In this document: piece by piece, positions 26,522 through 35,478 of the stretch
Layout: every line of letters begins with the position of its first letter
How positions within the stretch are numbered: the stretch's first letter is position 1
The notes under the pieces: generated by a model
What the model was told of the DNA's origin: nothing
Database searches by the model: none
What the model saw: only the letters and a program-made list of their open reading frames with translations
Made by a program: the position numbers and the translations under genes
From: Staphylococcus simulans
GTDB taxonomy: Bacteria; Bacillota; Bacilli; Staphylococcales; Staphylococcaceae
Direction of reading: 5' to 3'
Length of the DNA stretch: 64,000 nt
Assembly: GCF_002902285.1 (NCBI RefSeq)
Contig: NZ_PPRU01000007.1
Coordinates: 48,397 to 112,396, forward strand

Positions 26522-27475
26522 TTATTGTTCGTTTTGTTTGTTGATCCAGTCTGTAGATAAATCCATTGCTGCACGTGTCGCATTTGTTTTGTCTAAATCG
26601 TTAACCATCACAAAGTCATGAATTGTACCTTGCATACGTGCATGTGTCACATCATTACCAGCTTCTCTTAATTTGTGTGCATAAGCTTCGCCTTCATCAC
26701 GTAATACGTCAGCTTCAGCGTTAATAATCATCGCTTTTGGTAAGTCTTTTAATTCTTCTAATGATGCACGTAATGGTGAAGCAGTAATTTCTGCGCGTTC
26801 ATTTTCATCTGTTGTATATTGATCCCAGAACCACTGCATACCTTCTTTAGTTAAATAGTAACCTTCCGCAAATTCATTATAAGAATCTGTGTCAAACGCA
26901 GCATTTGTTACAGGGTAATAAAGTAATTGTTGATGGATTGGTAAGCCATTACGTTGTTTTGTCATTAAAGTCATTACAGCTGACATATTACCGCCGACTG
27001 AATCACCCGCAACTGTTAAACGGTTTAAATCTAAGTTTTTATCCTCTGCGACATCTTTTAATTGTTGTAAGACGTCGTAGTTTTGTTCAATTGCTGTCGG
27101 ATATTTCGCTTCAGGTGATAAATCATAATCAGGGAATACAACGACTGAATTTGTACGTACCGCAAGTTCTCTGACAAGTTTGTCATGTGTATGCGGGCTT
27201 CCGAATACCCAACCTGCACCATGAATATAATAAATCACTGGTAATTTTTCTTGGTTTCCTTTTGGACGAATGAATCGAACAGGAACTTCGCCATAAGATT
27301 TTGTTTCAAATGTTGTATCTTCAATATCTACATCATATTTTTTAATATCTGATGATTGTACATCTTCTAATAATTTTCGACCTTCTTCTGGAGGTAACTC
27401 ATATATACGTGGATGTGGGTCATTGGCTTTCGCAAAGTCAAGTGCTGCTTGTTCTAAAATAATTTTTTGAGTCAT
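26522..27475 (-). CDS. Alpha/beta hydrolase, HSL/acetyl-esterase type
   Basis: This protein of about 317 residues belongs to the hormone-sensitive-lipase group. It has the oxyanion motif as HGAGWVFGS near 90 (usual HGGG), the nucleophile elbow GDSVGGNMSAV near 160, a later Asp in NAEADVLRDEGE and the catalytic His in GTIHDFVMV. It probably hydrolyses short-chain esters. ATG at 27475 is seven bases after AAGGAG; an earlier TTG at 27481 is too close to it. Upstream lies a small ArsR-type regulator on the same strand, 92 bases away. Confidence 0.85.
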   Translation of the reverse strand: MTQKIILEQAALDFAKANDPHPRIYELPPEEGRKLLEDVQSSDIKKYDVDIEDTTFETKSYGEVPVRFIRPKGNQEKLPVIYYIHGAGWVFGSPHTHDKLVRELAVRTNSVVVFPDYDLSPEAKYPTAIEQNYDVLQQLKDVAEDKNLDLNRLTVAGDSVGGNMSAVMTLMTKQRNGLPIHQQLLYYPVTNAAFDTDSYNEFAEGYYLTKEGMQWFWDQYTTDENERAEITASPLRASLEELKDLPKAMIINAEADVLRDEGEAYAHKLREAGNDVTHARMQGTIHDFVMVNDLDKTNATRAAMDLSTDWINKQNEQ

Positions 27476-27567
27476 AATCAAGCTCCTTCATATATAGAAT
27501 GTCTCTTTCTCTGGTAAAAGTATACCACTACGTTTACGAACTTAAACATAGATATGCTCAAAAAATG

Positions 27568-27873
27568 TTATTTTTGTAAATCATCTTCAAGAGAAGCAGT
27601 TAAAGCCTTTAACCAATCCAGTGTCGGACCTAGGTCAGAGCGATAGTAACGTTCAAGTCCTTTTTGTTCAACAGAAAGTATTCCTGCATCTAACATCAAC
27701 TTTAAATGATGTGAAACTGCAGGGCGTGAGATGGTTACTAGTTCAGTTAATTGATTTACAGTTAAAGGTCCTTTTTTACATAACAGTACTAATAGTTCTT
27801 GGCGTCTACCATCTTGTAAGATGTTTAAAATCGGTGTGCCTTCATTAAAAAGTTGAAGTGTTTCTTTAATCAT
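27568..27873 (-). CDS. ArsR-family winged-helix regulator
   Basis: This protein of 101 residues has a winged helix: RRQELLVLLCKKGPLTVNQL near 22-41, then the recognition region VTISRPAVSHHLKLMLDAG near 45-63, and the wing SVEQKGLERYYR. No clear metal-binding cysteine cluster is visible, so it may sense something other than metal, as SdpR-like members do. The start ATG 27873 lies seven bases after AGAGG; a longer frame reaches 27996 but has no site. It is divergent from the mupG operon and upstream of the hydrolase. The palindrome at 28005-28021 could be its operator. Confidence 0.8.
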   Translation of the reverse strand: MIKETLQLFNEGTPILNILQDGRRQELLVLLCKKGPLTVNQLTELVTISRPAVSHHLKLMLDAGILSVEQKGLERYYRSDLGPTLDWLKALTASLEDDLQK

Positions 27874-28004
27874 AGTCGGCCTCTTTTCTAGCATTAATGT
27901 GATATTACTGCCTATTGTAGCACGTCTATAAGGTGTAGTGGAGGTTTGAAAATAAAAATATTTTTGAACTCTCGTTACAAAAATACATATATTCAAGATT
28001 GATA

Positions 28005-28021
28005 TTGTAATAGTATTACAA
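28005..28021. promoter_or_regulatory. 17-base perfect palindrome overlapping the mup promoter -35
   Basis: TTGTAATAGTATTACAA is a perfect inverted repeat with a three-base centre. Its left arm is the probable -35 (TTGTAA) of the mup promoter. It may bind MurR or the divergent ArsR-type regulator. Confidence 0.5.
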
Positions 28022-28033
28022 CTATGTGATAAT
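28005..28033 (+). promoter_or_regulatory. mup operon promoter
   Basis: TTGTAA (28005-28010) and GATAAT (28028-28033) are 17 bases apart, with TG at the extended -10 position. Confidence 0.5.
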
Positions 28034-28046
28034 GTAAGCGATTACA
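28032..28046 (+). promoter_or_regulatory. CcpA cre site
   Basis: ATGTAAGCGATTACA matches every position of WTGNAANCGNWWNCA. It overlaps the end of the -10 element, the position expected for catabolite repression. Confidence 0.8.
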
Positions 28047-28137
28047 CATAATTGATTGCTTAATTTGATTCTCAGTCTTACATACTAAAAAGCAGTTGAT
28101 TTAAATAGAAATAAAAATTTAAAAAGAGGTGGTTGGA

Positions 28138-29199
28138 TTGGACTTAGGGTTTTCTGTCTATTTAGGAGAAGCGTTTGACGAAACATATATCGACAAAATG
28201 TTGAATCATGGATTTCGATATATATTTACATCACTTCAAATTCCAGAAGATGACCAAGATACGTATTTGACGCGGTTAAAACAGTTAGCCGTAATAAATG
28301 GGAACCGTGCACAAATTATTGCTGATGTGAATGGACAAACACTGCGTCAACTGGGTTTGTCTTTGAGTGCACCAGAATCGATTCGTGATGTGGGCATTGA
28401 TATTGTTCGTTTGGATGAAGCGGTCGATATAAATAGTTTGGCAGAGTATGTAGAAGCAAAATATTCAGTGATGTTGAATGCGAGCACAGATGCATTTCAA
28501 ATTCTACGTGAGTTGAGTGATCGCGCAATTTCTCAAGAGAATATCTTAGTTGCACATAATTATTATCCTAGACCTGATACAGGCTTGGAACGTACTTTCT
28601 TTCAACATATAAACGAGCGATTAAAAGGAGCATTTCCTGAAATTCAAATCATGGCGTTTGTCCCTGGTACTCTATTAAGAGGACCTATCTATCGCGGTTT
28701 ACCAACACTAGAAGACCATCGTCAGTATCATCCATTAGCCGCAGCAGTCGAGCTGGAAGAGGATTTGTGTGATATTGCTTGTGTGGGAGACAGTCAAATT
28801 GACGATTTTATGATTCATCAATTCGATACGTATTTCAGATTAAACCGTGTTGTTTTACGAACAAATTTAAGCTCAGACAGTAAATATTTAGGGACTTATC
28901 ATAATCGACCAGATGTCGCACGTGATGTTGTGAGAGCCATTGAAGCACGAAAAACATTTACTGAAGAAGTATCGCCGCATAATGTAGTAGAACGTCGTAA
29001 AGGTGCTGTGACGATAGACAATGCATTATATGGTCGTTATATGAATGAACTTCAAATTGTAAGGTGTGATTTACCTAAGGATGAAGCGGTCAATGTATTA
29101 GGTTATGTCGACGCCCGTGATTTAAATTGTATAAATATGATTGGGTCGAATACCGCATTTGAATTCGTTTCAGTTGAGGAGGAAAGTCATGGACATTAA
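28138..29199 (+). CDS. mupG: 6-phospho-N-acetylmuramidase MupG (DUF871)
   Basis: This 353-residue TIM-barrel protein begins DLGFSVYLGEAFDETYIDKM and contains LVAHNYYPRPDTGL, QIMAFVPG and RGPIYRGLPTLEDHR, matching MupG (DUF871). In S. aureus MupG cleaves cytoplasmic MurNAc-6P-GlcNAc, a peptidoglycan turnover product, to MurNAc-6P and GlcNAc. TTG at 28138 follows AAAGAGGTGG at good spacing; GTG at 28129 lies inside that site. The stop overlaps murQ by 11 bases. The order mupG-murQ-murP-murR is the known staphylococcal operon, so the call is firm. Confidence 0.93.
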   Translation: MDLGFSVYLGEAFDETYIDKMLNHGFRYIFTSLQIPEDDQDTYLTRLKQLAVINGNRAQIIADVNGQTLRQLGLSLSAPESIRDVGIDIVRLDEAVDINSLAEYVEAKYSVMLNASTDAFQILRELSDRAISQENILVAHNYYPRPDTGLERTFFQHINERLKGAFPEIQIMAFVPGTLLRGPIYRGLPTLEDHRQYHPLAAAVELEEDLCDIACVGDSQIDDFMIHQFDTYFRLNRVVLRTNLSSDSKYLGTYHNRPDVARDVVRAIEARKTFTEEVSPHNVVERRKGAVTIDNALYGRYMNELQIVRCDLPKDEAVNVLGYVDARDLNCINMIGSNTAFEFVSVEEESHGH

Positions 29200-30073
29200 T
29201 AAAATGACAACTGAGCAACGTAATGAGAAAACGATGCATCTAGATGAATTAAGCACTGAAGATTTTGTTGCTTTGATGAACCAAGAAGATCAAACCGTAG
29301 CACAAGCGATTGCGAAAGAAAATACGTCTATTGCACGTGTGATTGATATTGTTATTGAAGGATTTAAGCAAGGCGGCAGATTGATTTATATGGGTGCAGG
29401 TACGAGCGGCAGGCTAGGTGTGTTAGATGCTGCTGAGTGTGTACCGACTTTCGGTGTAACTCGAGATGATGTGATTGGTTTAATCGCAGGTGGTGCTAAA
29501 GCAATGACTGAAGCTGTAGAAGGTGCTGAAGATAGTAAAACGCTTGGCGAACAAGATTTAAAGCATCTTAAACTTAATGAAACTGATACAGTGATCGGAT
29601 TAGCAGCGAGTGGCAGAACGCCTTATGTCATTGGCGGTCTAGAGTACGCGAATACGATAGGTGCGAACACAGCAGCGATTGCTTGTAATAAAAATACAGC
29701 GATTGGTGCAGTTGCGGATATTGTGATTGAAATAGAGGTGGGTCCTGAAATTCTGACAGGTTCTACACGCTTGAAGTCTGGAACAGCACAAAAGTTAGTG
29801 TTGAATATGATATCAACTGGCGCAATGGTCGGTATCGGTAAAGTTTATGAAAACTTAATGGTAGATGTTCAACCGACAAATGAAAAATTGAGAAGACGTG
29901 CGTTAAATATCATTTCAGAAGTGGCTAATACTTCAGAATCTGAGAGTAAAAAGTTATTTCATGACAGTAACGGTCATGTGAAAGCGTCAATTGTTATGGG
30001 ATTACATGATATTACGTATGAAGAAGCTGTTGAACGTTTAGAAAAAGCGAATGGTTTTATCAGAAAAACATGA
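29189..30073 (+). CDS. murQ: N-acetylmuramic acid 6-phosphate etherase
   Basis: This 294-residue SIS-domain enzyme cleaves the lactyl ether of MurNAc-6P to GlcNAc-6P and D-lactate. It has the sugar-phosphate loop YMGAGTSGRLGVLDAAECV near 80-98, AGGAKAMTEAVEGAED near 115-130, and LTGSTRLKSGTAQKLVLN near 190-207. The start at 29189 follows GAGGAGG and overlaps mupG by 11 bases. The GlcNAc-6P product feeds glycolysis or wall synthesis. The 15-base spacing to murP supports one operon. Confidence 0.95.
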   Translation: MDINKMTTEQRNEKTMHLDELSTEDFVALMNQEDQTVAQAIAKENTSIARVIDIVIEGFKQGGRLIYMGAGTSGRLGVLDAAECVPTFGVTRDDVIGLIAGGAKAMTEAVEGAEDSKTLGEQDLKHLKLNETDTVIGLAASGRTPYVIGGLEYANTIGANTAAIACNKNTAIGAVADIVIEIEVGPEILTGSTRLKSGTAQKLVLNMISTGAMVGIGKVYENLMVDVQPTNEKLRRRALNIISEVANTSESESKKLFHDSNGHVKASIVMGLHDITYEEAVERLEKANGFIRKT

Positions 30074-30087
30074 GGAGCTGAACAACA

Positions 30088-31527
30088 ATGTCAAAAGAAA
30101 AAAAGATTGCCCAGGAAATATTAAATAATGTTGGCGGCAAAGCAAATTTAGAACGTGTGATTCATTGTATGACACGTGTACGTATGGATATTATTGATTA
30201 CTCTAAAGTGAATCTAGAAGGACTCAAAGCAATAGACGGTGTCATGGGAGTAGTAGAAGATGAAACACTACAAGTTATTGTAGGCCCAGGGACTGTCAAT
30301 AAGGTCGCACATGAAATGAGCGAAATGATTGGCACACCTTTAGGTGAAAAAATCGTTCATCATGAACCTTCGCATCAAACAGATAAAGAACATGTAGAAT
30401 CAGAAGCACAACTCTTTAAAAGTCAGATGAAGGAAAAACAGAAAAAGTCTAAATGGAAAAAAGTACTGAGAGTCATCGCAAATATTTTTGTACCTTTAAT
30501 TCCGGCATTTGTTGGTGCAGGATTAATCGGTGGTATAGCGGCAGTGCTGACGAACCTATTGTCTGCTGGTTATATTGAAGGTGCGATGTGGAAGCAGTTG
30601 ACTTTAGTCTTTGATATTATCAAAAGTGGTTTGCTAGCATACTTAGTCATCTATGTCGGGATTAATGCAGCTAGAGAATTTGGCGCAACTCCAGGACTCG
30701 GCGGTGTGATTGGTGGTACTACCATGTTGACAGGCATGACACCTGAACAACCATTGCATAATATCTTTAACGGTGAAGCATTAGCGCCTGGACAAGGTGG
30801 GGTTATTGGTGTCATCTTTGCGGTTTGGTTACTATCAATTGTTGAAAAACGTCTGCATAAAATTATTCCGAATGCGGTGGATATTATTGTGACACCTACG
30901 ATTACCTTATTAATTATGGGACTTGCGACGATATTCTTAATTATGCCGATAGCGGGTGTAATCTCAGAAGGTCTATTAGGTATTATTAACTGGGTGCTAG
31001 ATATTGGCGGTGCATTTAGCGGATTTATCCTTGGTGCGACATTCTTGCCATTAGTTATGTTTGGTTTACATCAAGTTTTAACACCGATTCATATAGAAAT
31101 GATCAACCAAGATCATGCAACTTTCTTATTACCGATTCTTGCGATGGCTGGTGCAGGTCAAGTCGGTGCGGCATTAGCGCTTTGGGTAAGATGCCGTAAG
31201 AACAAAAAGATTATTCGTTTATTAAAAGGTGCATTACCTGCAGGAATATTAGGTATTGGAGAACCTTTAATTTATGGTGTGACTTTACCATTAGGCCGTC
31301 CATTCATTACAGCATGTATTGGTGGAGGTATCGGCGGTATCGGACACATTGGTGCTGTTGCTATTGGACCGAGTGGTTTATCATTGATTCCTTTAATTTA
31401 TGACAATATGTATTTAGGCTACATTGCAGGAATATTAGCTGCATATGCGGGAGGATTTATCGCAACATACTTCTTCGGAACAACAAAAGAAATGACTGCA
31501 CCTCAAGATGTTGAAGAAGAGGTGTAA
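30088..31527 (+). CDS. murP: MurNAc-type PTS transporter, EIIBC
   Basis: This 479-residue protein has an N-terminal EIIB domain with the phospho-cysteine in [12 protein letters not shown] near residue 27 and a C-terminal glucose-superfamily EIIC membrane domain (about residues 130-465, some ten helices) with [15 protein letters not shown]. No EIIA is fused, as in known MurP proteins, so EIIA comes from elsewhere. In S. aureus MurP imports MurNAc-GlcNAc with phosphorylation, supplying MupG. TGAGGAG precedes the ATG. It lies between murQ and murR with short gaps. Confidence 0.93.
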   Translation: MSKEKKIAQEILNNVGGKANLERVIHCMTRVRMDIIDYSKVNLEGLKAIDGVMGVVEDETLQVIVGPGTVNKVAHEMSEMIGTPLGEKIVHHEPSHQTDKEHVESEAQLFKSQMKEKQKKSKWKKVLRVIANIFVPLIPAFVGAGLIGGIAAVLTNLLSAGYIEGAMWKQLTLVFDIIKSGLLAYLVIYVGINAAREFGATPGLGGVIGGTTMLTGMTPEQPLHNIFNGEALAPGQGGVIGVIFAVWLLSIVEKRLHKIIPNAVDIIVTPTITLLIMGLATIFLIMPIAGVISEGLLGIINWVLDIGGAFSGFILGATFLPLVMFGLHQVLTPIHIEMINQDHATFLLPILAMAGAGQVGAALALWVRCRKNKKIIRLLKGALPAGILGIGEPLIYGVTLPLGRPFITACIGGGIGGIGHIGAVAIGPSGLSLIPLIYDNMYLGYIAGILAAYAGGFIATYFFGTTKEMTAPQDVEEEV

Positions 31528-31532
31528 AACAT

Positions 31533-32393
31533 ATGGGAAATGAACAACTATTAATTTATATTGAAGAACAGATGGAACAACTGACTAAAAACGAACAACA
31601 AGTGGCACGATATTTGATTGAAGCACCGGAAGCGGTATTAGAAATGAGTGCACAAGCGTTAGGTAAAGAAACGCAAACAAGTTCAGCTACTGTTATCCGT
31701 TGTGTGCATAAATTAGGATTCAAAGGGCTAGTGGATTTGAAGTTAGCCATTTCGAGTTATTTACCTAATCATCAGGCTAGTGTGTATCAAGAAATGGAGC
31801 AAGATGAACCTGCTAATGAAATTAAAAGTAAACTGTTCAATCGAGCAGCGTATACTCTGAAAACAACAGAAACTTTATTAGATGATCAAACGTTAGAAAC
31901 AATTGCTGAAAAATTAAGACAATGTAAGAAGTTAGTTGTGTTTGGAGTAGGCGCAAGTCATATTGTGGCAGAAGATATCTTTCAAAAATTTACAAGAGCT
32001 GGCATGAATGTTGTTCATAGTTCGGATGCACACATTATCGCTACAACGCTAGCTGGAAGTAACAATGAAGGTACTTTAATGATAGGTATCTCAAATTCAG
32101 GCCAAAACCGAGAAACATTAAAGTTAGCGCAAGTCGCGCGCCATTATCATGTTCCGGTTATCGGTATGACCAGTCGAAAAGATTCAGAACTCGCCAATGA
32201 AGCGGATGAGTGTTTGTTCCATGACGCAAGCTCAGATCGTAGTTTACGATTAGCCGCAACAAGTTCGTTAATCGCACAGCTCATCACTGTTGATACTTTG
32301 TTTTACACATATCTTGCAAAAGACTATACAAATCATATCGCACATTTAAGTCAGACAAGAGATGCAGTTGATTTATATGTTGATGGAGATTGA
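31533..32393 (+). CDS. murR: MurR/RpiR-family transcriptional regulator
   Basis: This 286-residue protein has an RpiR-type helix-turn-helix (LTKNEQQVARYLIE, then ETQTSSATVIRCVHKLGFKG) and a C-terminal SIS domain with FGVGASHIVAEDIFQKF and IGISNSGQNRETL. SIS domains of this family bind sugar phosphates, here probably MurNAc-6P, and MurR represses the mur genes until that ligand appears. GAGGTG precedes the ATG. It follows murP by five bases and is last of the recognised mup genes. Confidence 0.92.
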   Translation: MGNEQLLIYIEEQMEQLTKNEQQVARYLIEAPEAVLEMSAQALGKETQTSSATVIRCVHKLGFKGLVDLKLAISSYLPNHQASVYQEMEQDEPANEIKSKLFNRAAYTLKTTETLLDDQTLETIAEKLRQCKKLVVFGVGASHIVAEDIFQKFTRAGMNVVHSSDAHIIATTLAGSNNEGTLMIGISNSGQNRETLKLAQVARHYHVPVIGMTSRKDSELANEADECLFHDASSDRSLRLAATSSLIAQLITVDTLFYTYLAKDYTNHIAHLSQTRDAVDLYVDGD

Positions 32394-32425
32394 GGTATGA
32401 TGATAGTAATGATGGAGTTAAAGGA

Positions 32426-33289
32426 ATGAGAGAAATGTATGCTTTAGAAACAAATAATGCAATCATTCGTTATGACATGATGGGACATGGACCGATTTTG
32501 TTATGTATTCCTGGCGCTAGCGGAATCAATGATAGTTATTTGGATTTAGCACATAAGCTAGAAGATCATTTTACTGTTGTCTTACCTGATAGACGAGGTT
32601 ATGGAGCAAGTGAATTGTTAACGGCTTTACCAAGTTCTATCGCAAACACCAAAGATACGTATTGTTTAACCATGGATGTTGAAGATATTAAAACATTAAT
32701 ACAAACGCTTAGTAATCATCCTGTTTATCTTTTTGCGACAGACACAGGTGCTGTGCCTGCATTAGAATTTGCGTGTATGTATCCAGAATTGGTTAAGACA
32801 TTACTTGTTCATGAGCCTTTAAATACTTCTGTACTTCCAAACAGAGAAGATTATGTGCCGCAAACTGAACAAATCGCACGTACTACAATGATTGAAGGAG
32901 TGCCGGCTGCAATGCGTCAGTATGAACGTTTGATTAATCCTTCGCACTCAGATATGCAGGTGTTAGTAGAGAATACGATTGCTCCTTGTGCGGTTTGTTC
33001 ACCGAGTACTTCACAAATACGCAGTAGTGAATCAACAAACATTTGGCTTCAATATGAACTCCGGCAATATATCAATTATCAAATTGATATAGAAACTTTG
33101 AAGGCCAAAGATGTTTCAATCAAGTTCTTACAAGGTGAACAATCGAAAGAATCGCTAGGGTATGAAGCGGCTAAATATTTTGCGCATAGCTTAAATGCAA
33201 ATCTGTTTCAAGTTACAGGTGGACATTACGGTTATGCACAACAACCTAAACAATTTGCGAAAGCTGTTAAAAAGATACTGCGTTCATAA
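32426..33289 (+). CDS. Alpha/beta hydrolase
   Basis: This protein of about 287 residues has an alpha/beta-hydrolase fold: ILLCIPGASGINDSYLDL, VVLPDRRGYGASEL near 50-63, and a late GGHYGYAQQPKQFA with a likely catalytic His. The usual nucleophile Ser appears replaced by Asp in YLFATDTGAVPALEF (elbow G-x-S-x-G read as T-D-T-G-A). That is found in some dehalogenase-like members or may mean loss of activity. ATG at 32426 has GGAG eight bases before; ATG 32435 is an alternative. It follows murR closely, so it is probably co-transcribed, though not part of the known MurNAc pathway. Confidence 0.75.
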   Translation: MREMYALETNNAIIRYDMMGHGPILLCIPGASGINDSYLDLAHKLEDHFTVVLPDRRGYGASELLTALPSSIANTKDTYCLTMDVEDIKTLIQTLSNHPVYLFATDTGAVPALEFACMYPELVKTLLVHEPLNTSVLPNREDYVPQTEQIARTTMIEGVPAAMRQYERLINPSHSDMQVLVENTIAPCAVCSPSTSQIRSSESTNIWLQYELRQYINYQIDIETLKAKDVSIKFLQGEQSKESLGYEAAKYFAHSLNANLFQVTGGHYGYAQQPKQFAKAVKKILRS

Positions 33290-33300
33290 TGATAGAGTTC

Positions 33301-33330
33301 AAGACCTTCGTTATATGAAGGTCTTTTTAT
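33301..33330 (+). terminator. Intrinsic terminator of the mup operon
   Basis: AAGACCTTC (33301-33309) pairs perfectly with GAAGGTCTT (33317-33325), followed by T residues. Confidence 0.85.
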
Positions 33331-33357
33331 TATGACCTGTGATTTTAACTTTTAGAG

Positions 33358-33389
33358 TGTTATAATACATTCAAATTTATTTTTGAATG
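33358..33389 (+). promoter_or_regulatory. cadD promoter with CadC-type operator
   Basis: An extended -10, TGTTATAAT (33358-33366), is followed at once by the inverted repeat CATTCAAA-N6-TTTGAATG (33368-33389). The repeat resembles the known CadC operator of staphylococcal cad operons (ATTCAAATA...TATTTGAAT). Its position over the transcript start suits repression relieved by Cd/Pb/Zn. Confidence 0.7.
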
Positions 33390-33399
33390 AGGTGACAAA

Positions 33400-34017
33400 G
33401 TGATACAGACCGCTTTGACTGCAGTCATACTTTATACAGCGACTGCTTTAGATTTATTAGTGATTTTGTTGATTTATTTCGCACGTGCACAAACCAAACG
33501 TGAGTATCGTGATATTTATATTGGACAGTTTTTAGGTTCAGGTGCCTTAATTGTCATCAGTTTGTTTTTTGCGTTTGTCTTACACTATGTACCTGAGAAA
33601 TGGATGTTAGGTTTATTAGGTATCATCCCTCTATATTTAGGAATCAAAGTTGCATTGTTTGATGATTGTGAAGGGGAAGCACGTGCCAAGAGAGAGTTGG
33701 ATAAAAAAGGACTGTCCAAATTAGTTGGCATTGTTGCGCTTGTTACCCTAGCAAGCTGTGGAGCAGATAATATCGGTTTATTTGTACCGTACTTTGTCAG
33801 TTTGACTTTAGCGCAAGTTATTGTGACATTAATTGTATTTGTAATCATGATTTTCTTATTGGTATTCTCTGCACAAAAATTAGCAAAAGTTCCGGGTATT
33901 GGTGAAACTGTGGAGAAATATAATCGATGGATTATGGCAATTATCTATATTGGCTTAGGTTTATACATTTTGATTGAAAACAAAACTATACAAACATTGT
34001 TAAGCTTTGTTTCATAG
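33400..34017 (+). CDS. cadD: CadD-family cadmium resistance transporter
   Basis: This 205-residue protein has five to six membrane segments. The start LTAVILYTATALDLLVILLIYFA, the loop KREYRDIYIGQFLGS and TLASCGADNIGLFVPYFVSL match CadD, a membrane protein giving cadmium resistance. GTG at 33400 follows GAGGTGA. It is preceded by a CadC-type operator and followed after 16 bases by cadC, the usual cadDC arrangement. Such pairs are often on plasmids in staphylococci; here no mobile-element gene flanks it. Confidence 0.88.
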   Translation: MIQTALTAVILYTATALDLLVILLIYFARAQTKREYRDIYIGQFLGSGALIVISLFFAFVLHYVPEKWMLGLLGIIPLYLGIKVALFDDCEGEARAKRELDKKGLSKLVGIVALVTLASCGADNIGLFVPYFVSLTLAQVIVTLIVFVIMIFLLVFSAQKLAKVPGIGETVEKYNRWIMAIIYIGLGLYILIENKTIQTLLSFVS

Positions 34018-34033
34018 AAAGGATGGGGGATAG

Positions 34034-34393
34034 GTGTCTAATGAACAATGTGACATCATGTATGTGCATGAAGATAAAGTAAAAAATGCTTCTAACTTCT
34101 TAAATGAAACACACACTATTAAGGCAATGAATACTTTAAACGCAATAGGTGATAAAAAGAAATTAACGATTTTATTTGCGTTGCTTGAAGAAGAGAAACT
34201 GTGTGTTTGCGACATTGCGAAATTGCTTCAAATGAGTATTGCCTCTACTTCTCATCATTTACGCATACTCTATAAAAAAGAAGTTATAGATTTCCGCAAA
34301 GAAGGGAAAATGGCGTATTATTTCATCAAAGATCCTCAAGTTGATAAATTGCTGCGCTTTATGCTGATAGAAGTAGAAAACGAAAATAGTTAA
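34034..34393 (+). CDS. cadC: CadC metal-sensing ArsR-family repressor
   Basis: This 119-residue winged-helix protein carries the metal site ELCVCD motif as KLCVCDIAKLLQMS near 56-69. The N-terminal Cys6 and His11 region can complete a CadC-type alpha3N site. The recognition helix reads SIASTSHHLRILYKKE. CadC represses the cad operon and leaves DNA on binding Cd, Pb or Zn. GTG at 34034 follows AAAGGATGGGGG. It is co-transcribed with cadD and ends before a strong hairpin. Confidence 0.9.
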   Translation: MSNEQCDIMYVHEDKVKNASNFLNETHTIKAMNTLNAIGDKKKLTILFALLEEEKLCVCDIAKLLQMSIASTSHHLRILYKKEVIDFRKEGKMAYYFIKDPQVDKLLRFMLIEVENENS

Positions 34394-34399
34394 ATATAT

Positions 34400-34449
34400 A
34401 AATAACTGTTGTGAATCAATTTTGCAGAATGATAGCACAACAGTTATTT
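34400..34449. terminator. Hairpin between convergent genes
   Basis: AAATAACTGTTGTG (34400-34413) pairs perfectly with CACAACAGTTATTT (34436-34449) around a 22-base loop. A/T-rich ends allow use on both strands. Confidence 0.7.
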
Positions 34450-34463
34450 AAAAATATACAACG

Positions 34464-34655
34464 CTATTTGTTTTGTCTTTTACGATTAGTGTTATAAATG
34501 ATAGAAGCAATTGCCACATAAATTAATGGACCGACAATTAAAATAATAGAAGCCATGCTTGCTTGGATATAAAATTTAAATAATAGAAAACCTAAAAAGG
34601 CAACCATTAAATACACAGGTATCATGAAAGGTTTCCAGAACATTGAGTCATTCAT
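34464..34655 (-). CDS. Small two-helix membrane protein, unknown
   Basis: This protein of about 63 residues has two membrane helices (MIPVYLMVAFLGFLLFKFY and ASIILIVGPLIYVAIASIIY) and a basic tail NTNRKRQNK, which should be cytoplasmic. ATG at 34655 is about ten bases from GAAAGGTG; an earlier GTG at 34670 lies inside that site. It lies downstream of the small ABC transporter genes, but a terminator at 34693-34722 separates them. No family was recognised. Confidence 0.55.
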   Translation of the reverse strand: MNDSMFWKPFMIPVYLMVAFLGFLLFKFYIQASMASIILIVGPLIYVAIASIIYNTNRKRQNK

Positions 34656-34692
34656 ATTTAATGTACACACCTTTCTATTAGGGAGTATGTAG

Positions 34693-34722
34693 AAAAAAGA
34701 GGCGGATTTAACTCTGCCTCTT
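34693..34722 (-). terminator. Intrinsic terminator of the small ABC transporter operon
   Basis: On the minus strand AAGAGGC (34722-34716) pairs with GCCTCTT (34703-34697), then six T. Confidence 0.75.
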
Positions 34723-34737
34723 GTTTATGTTTTCAAG

Positions 34738-35469
34738 TTATAGCCCTAATTGCAACCAACGTTTTCGCGCAAAGAAAAGTACGACGAAGTTGATCGCAAA
34801 GAGTAAAAAGAAATAAACAATCAGTAATGTAATATCGTAAGAAGTCAGTGCTAAGGTATCTCCATTCAATGTAGCATCGACGTTAGGGTACATGACATTG
34901 CTTGCTTCAAAAGGCGAAAGGATGCCGAAGATGGTTGGATTAAGCATTACTAAGACAATAGAAATAACCCAATAGATTAGGCTGACAATAACACTGATTA
35001 AAATTTTGGAAATTAAAATACTGATTGTTCCAATGATTAAGATATACTGCAAGATTAATAAAGAAAACATGATGATTAAAAAGAAATAATGCGAGAAATT
35101 ACCAAACATCAAAGAAATGGCAGTGATGCCAATACATACAAATACAAAGCATTCTAAGAAAATGACAAACATCTTTTTGTAAAAGAAGGTGAAGTCTGTA
35201 TTTCCTAATAACTTATAAAATAAGATATTTTGATCTGCATACTCTTTATTGAAGTAATAAGCGATGATGAATGAAAAGAGTATGAATCCAGTTTCTACCG
35301 CAATCGTATATGTGTTGAAGAAATATTCACCATATGACAAGCTTTGACCATCATTCATAAAGGTGGTAAAGCCATAACCTAAAACGAATAGTAATAAAAA
35401 AAGCGAACCAAGAATCAGTGTTATTTTGTTAAACGCTGTTTTTCTTAACTCTAACCTCATTTTGTACAC
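34738..35469 (-). CDS. ABC-2-like transporter permease, unknown substrate
   Basis: This 243-residue protein has six hydrophobic segments in the layout of a short ABC-2 permease: a first helix near 17-35, a long loop with TFMNDGQSLSYGEYFFNTY, and a final helix before FFARKRWLQLGL. Nine bases separate it from the upstream ATPase gene, so the two probably form one transporter. No substrate can be assigned; small ABC-2 systems of this size often export peptides or give immunity to them. Confidence 0.7.
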   Translation of the reverse strand: MYKMRLELRKTAFNKITLILGSLFLLLFVLGYGFTTFMNDGQSLSYGEYFFNTYTIAVETGFILFSFIIAYYFNKEYADQNILFYKLLGNTDFTFFYKKMFVIFLECFVFVCIGITAISLMFGNFSHYFFLIIMFSLLILQYILIIGTISILISKILISVIVSLIYWVISIVLVMLNPTIFGILSPFEASNVMYPNVDATLNGDTLALTSYDITLLIVYFFLLFAINFVVLFFARKRWLQLGL

Positions 35470-35478
35470 CTCAAGTTT

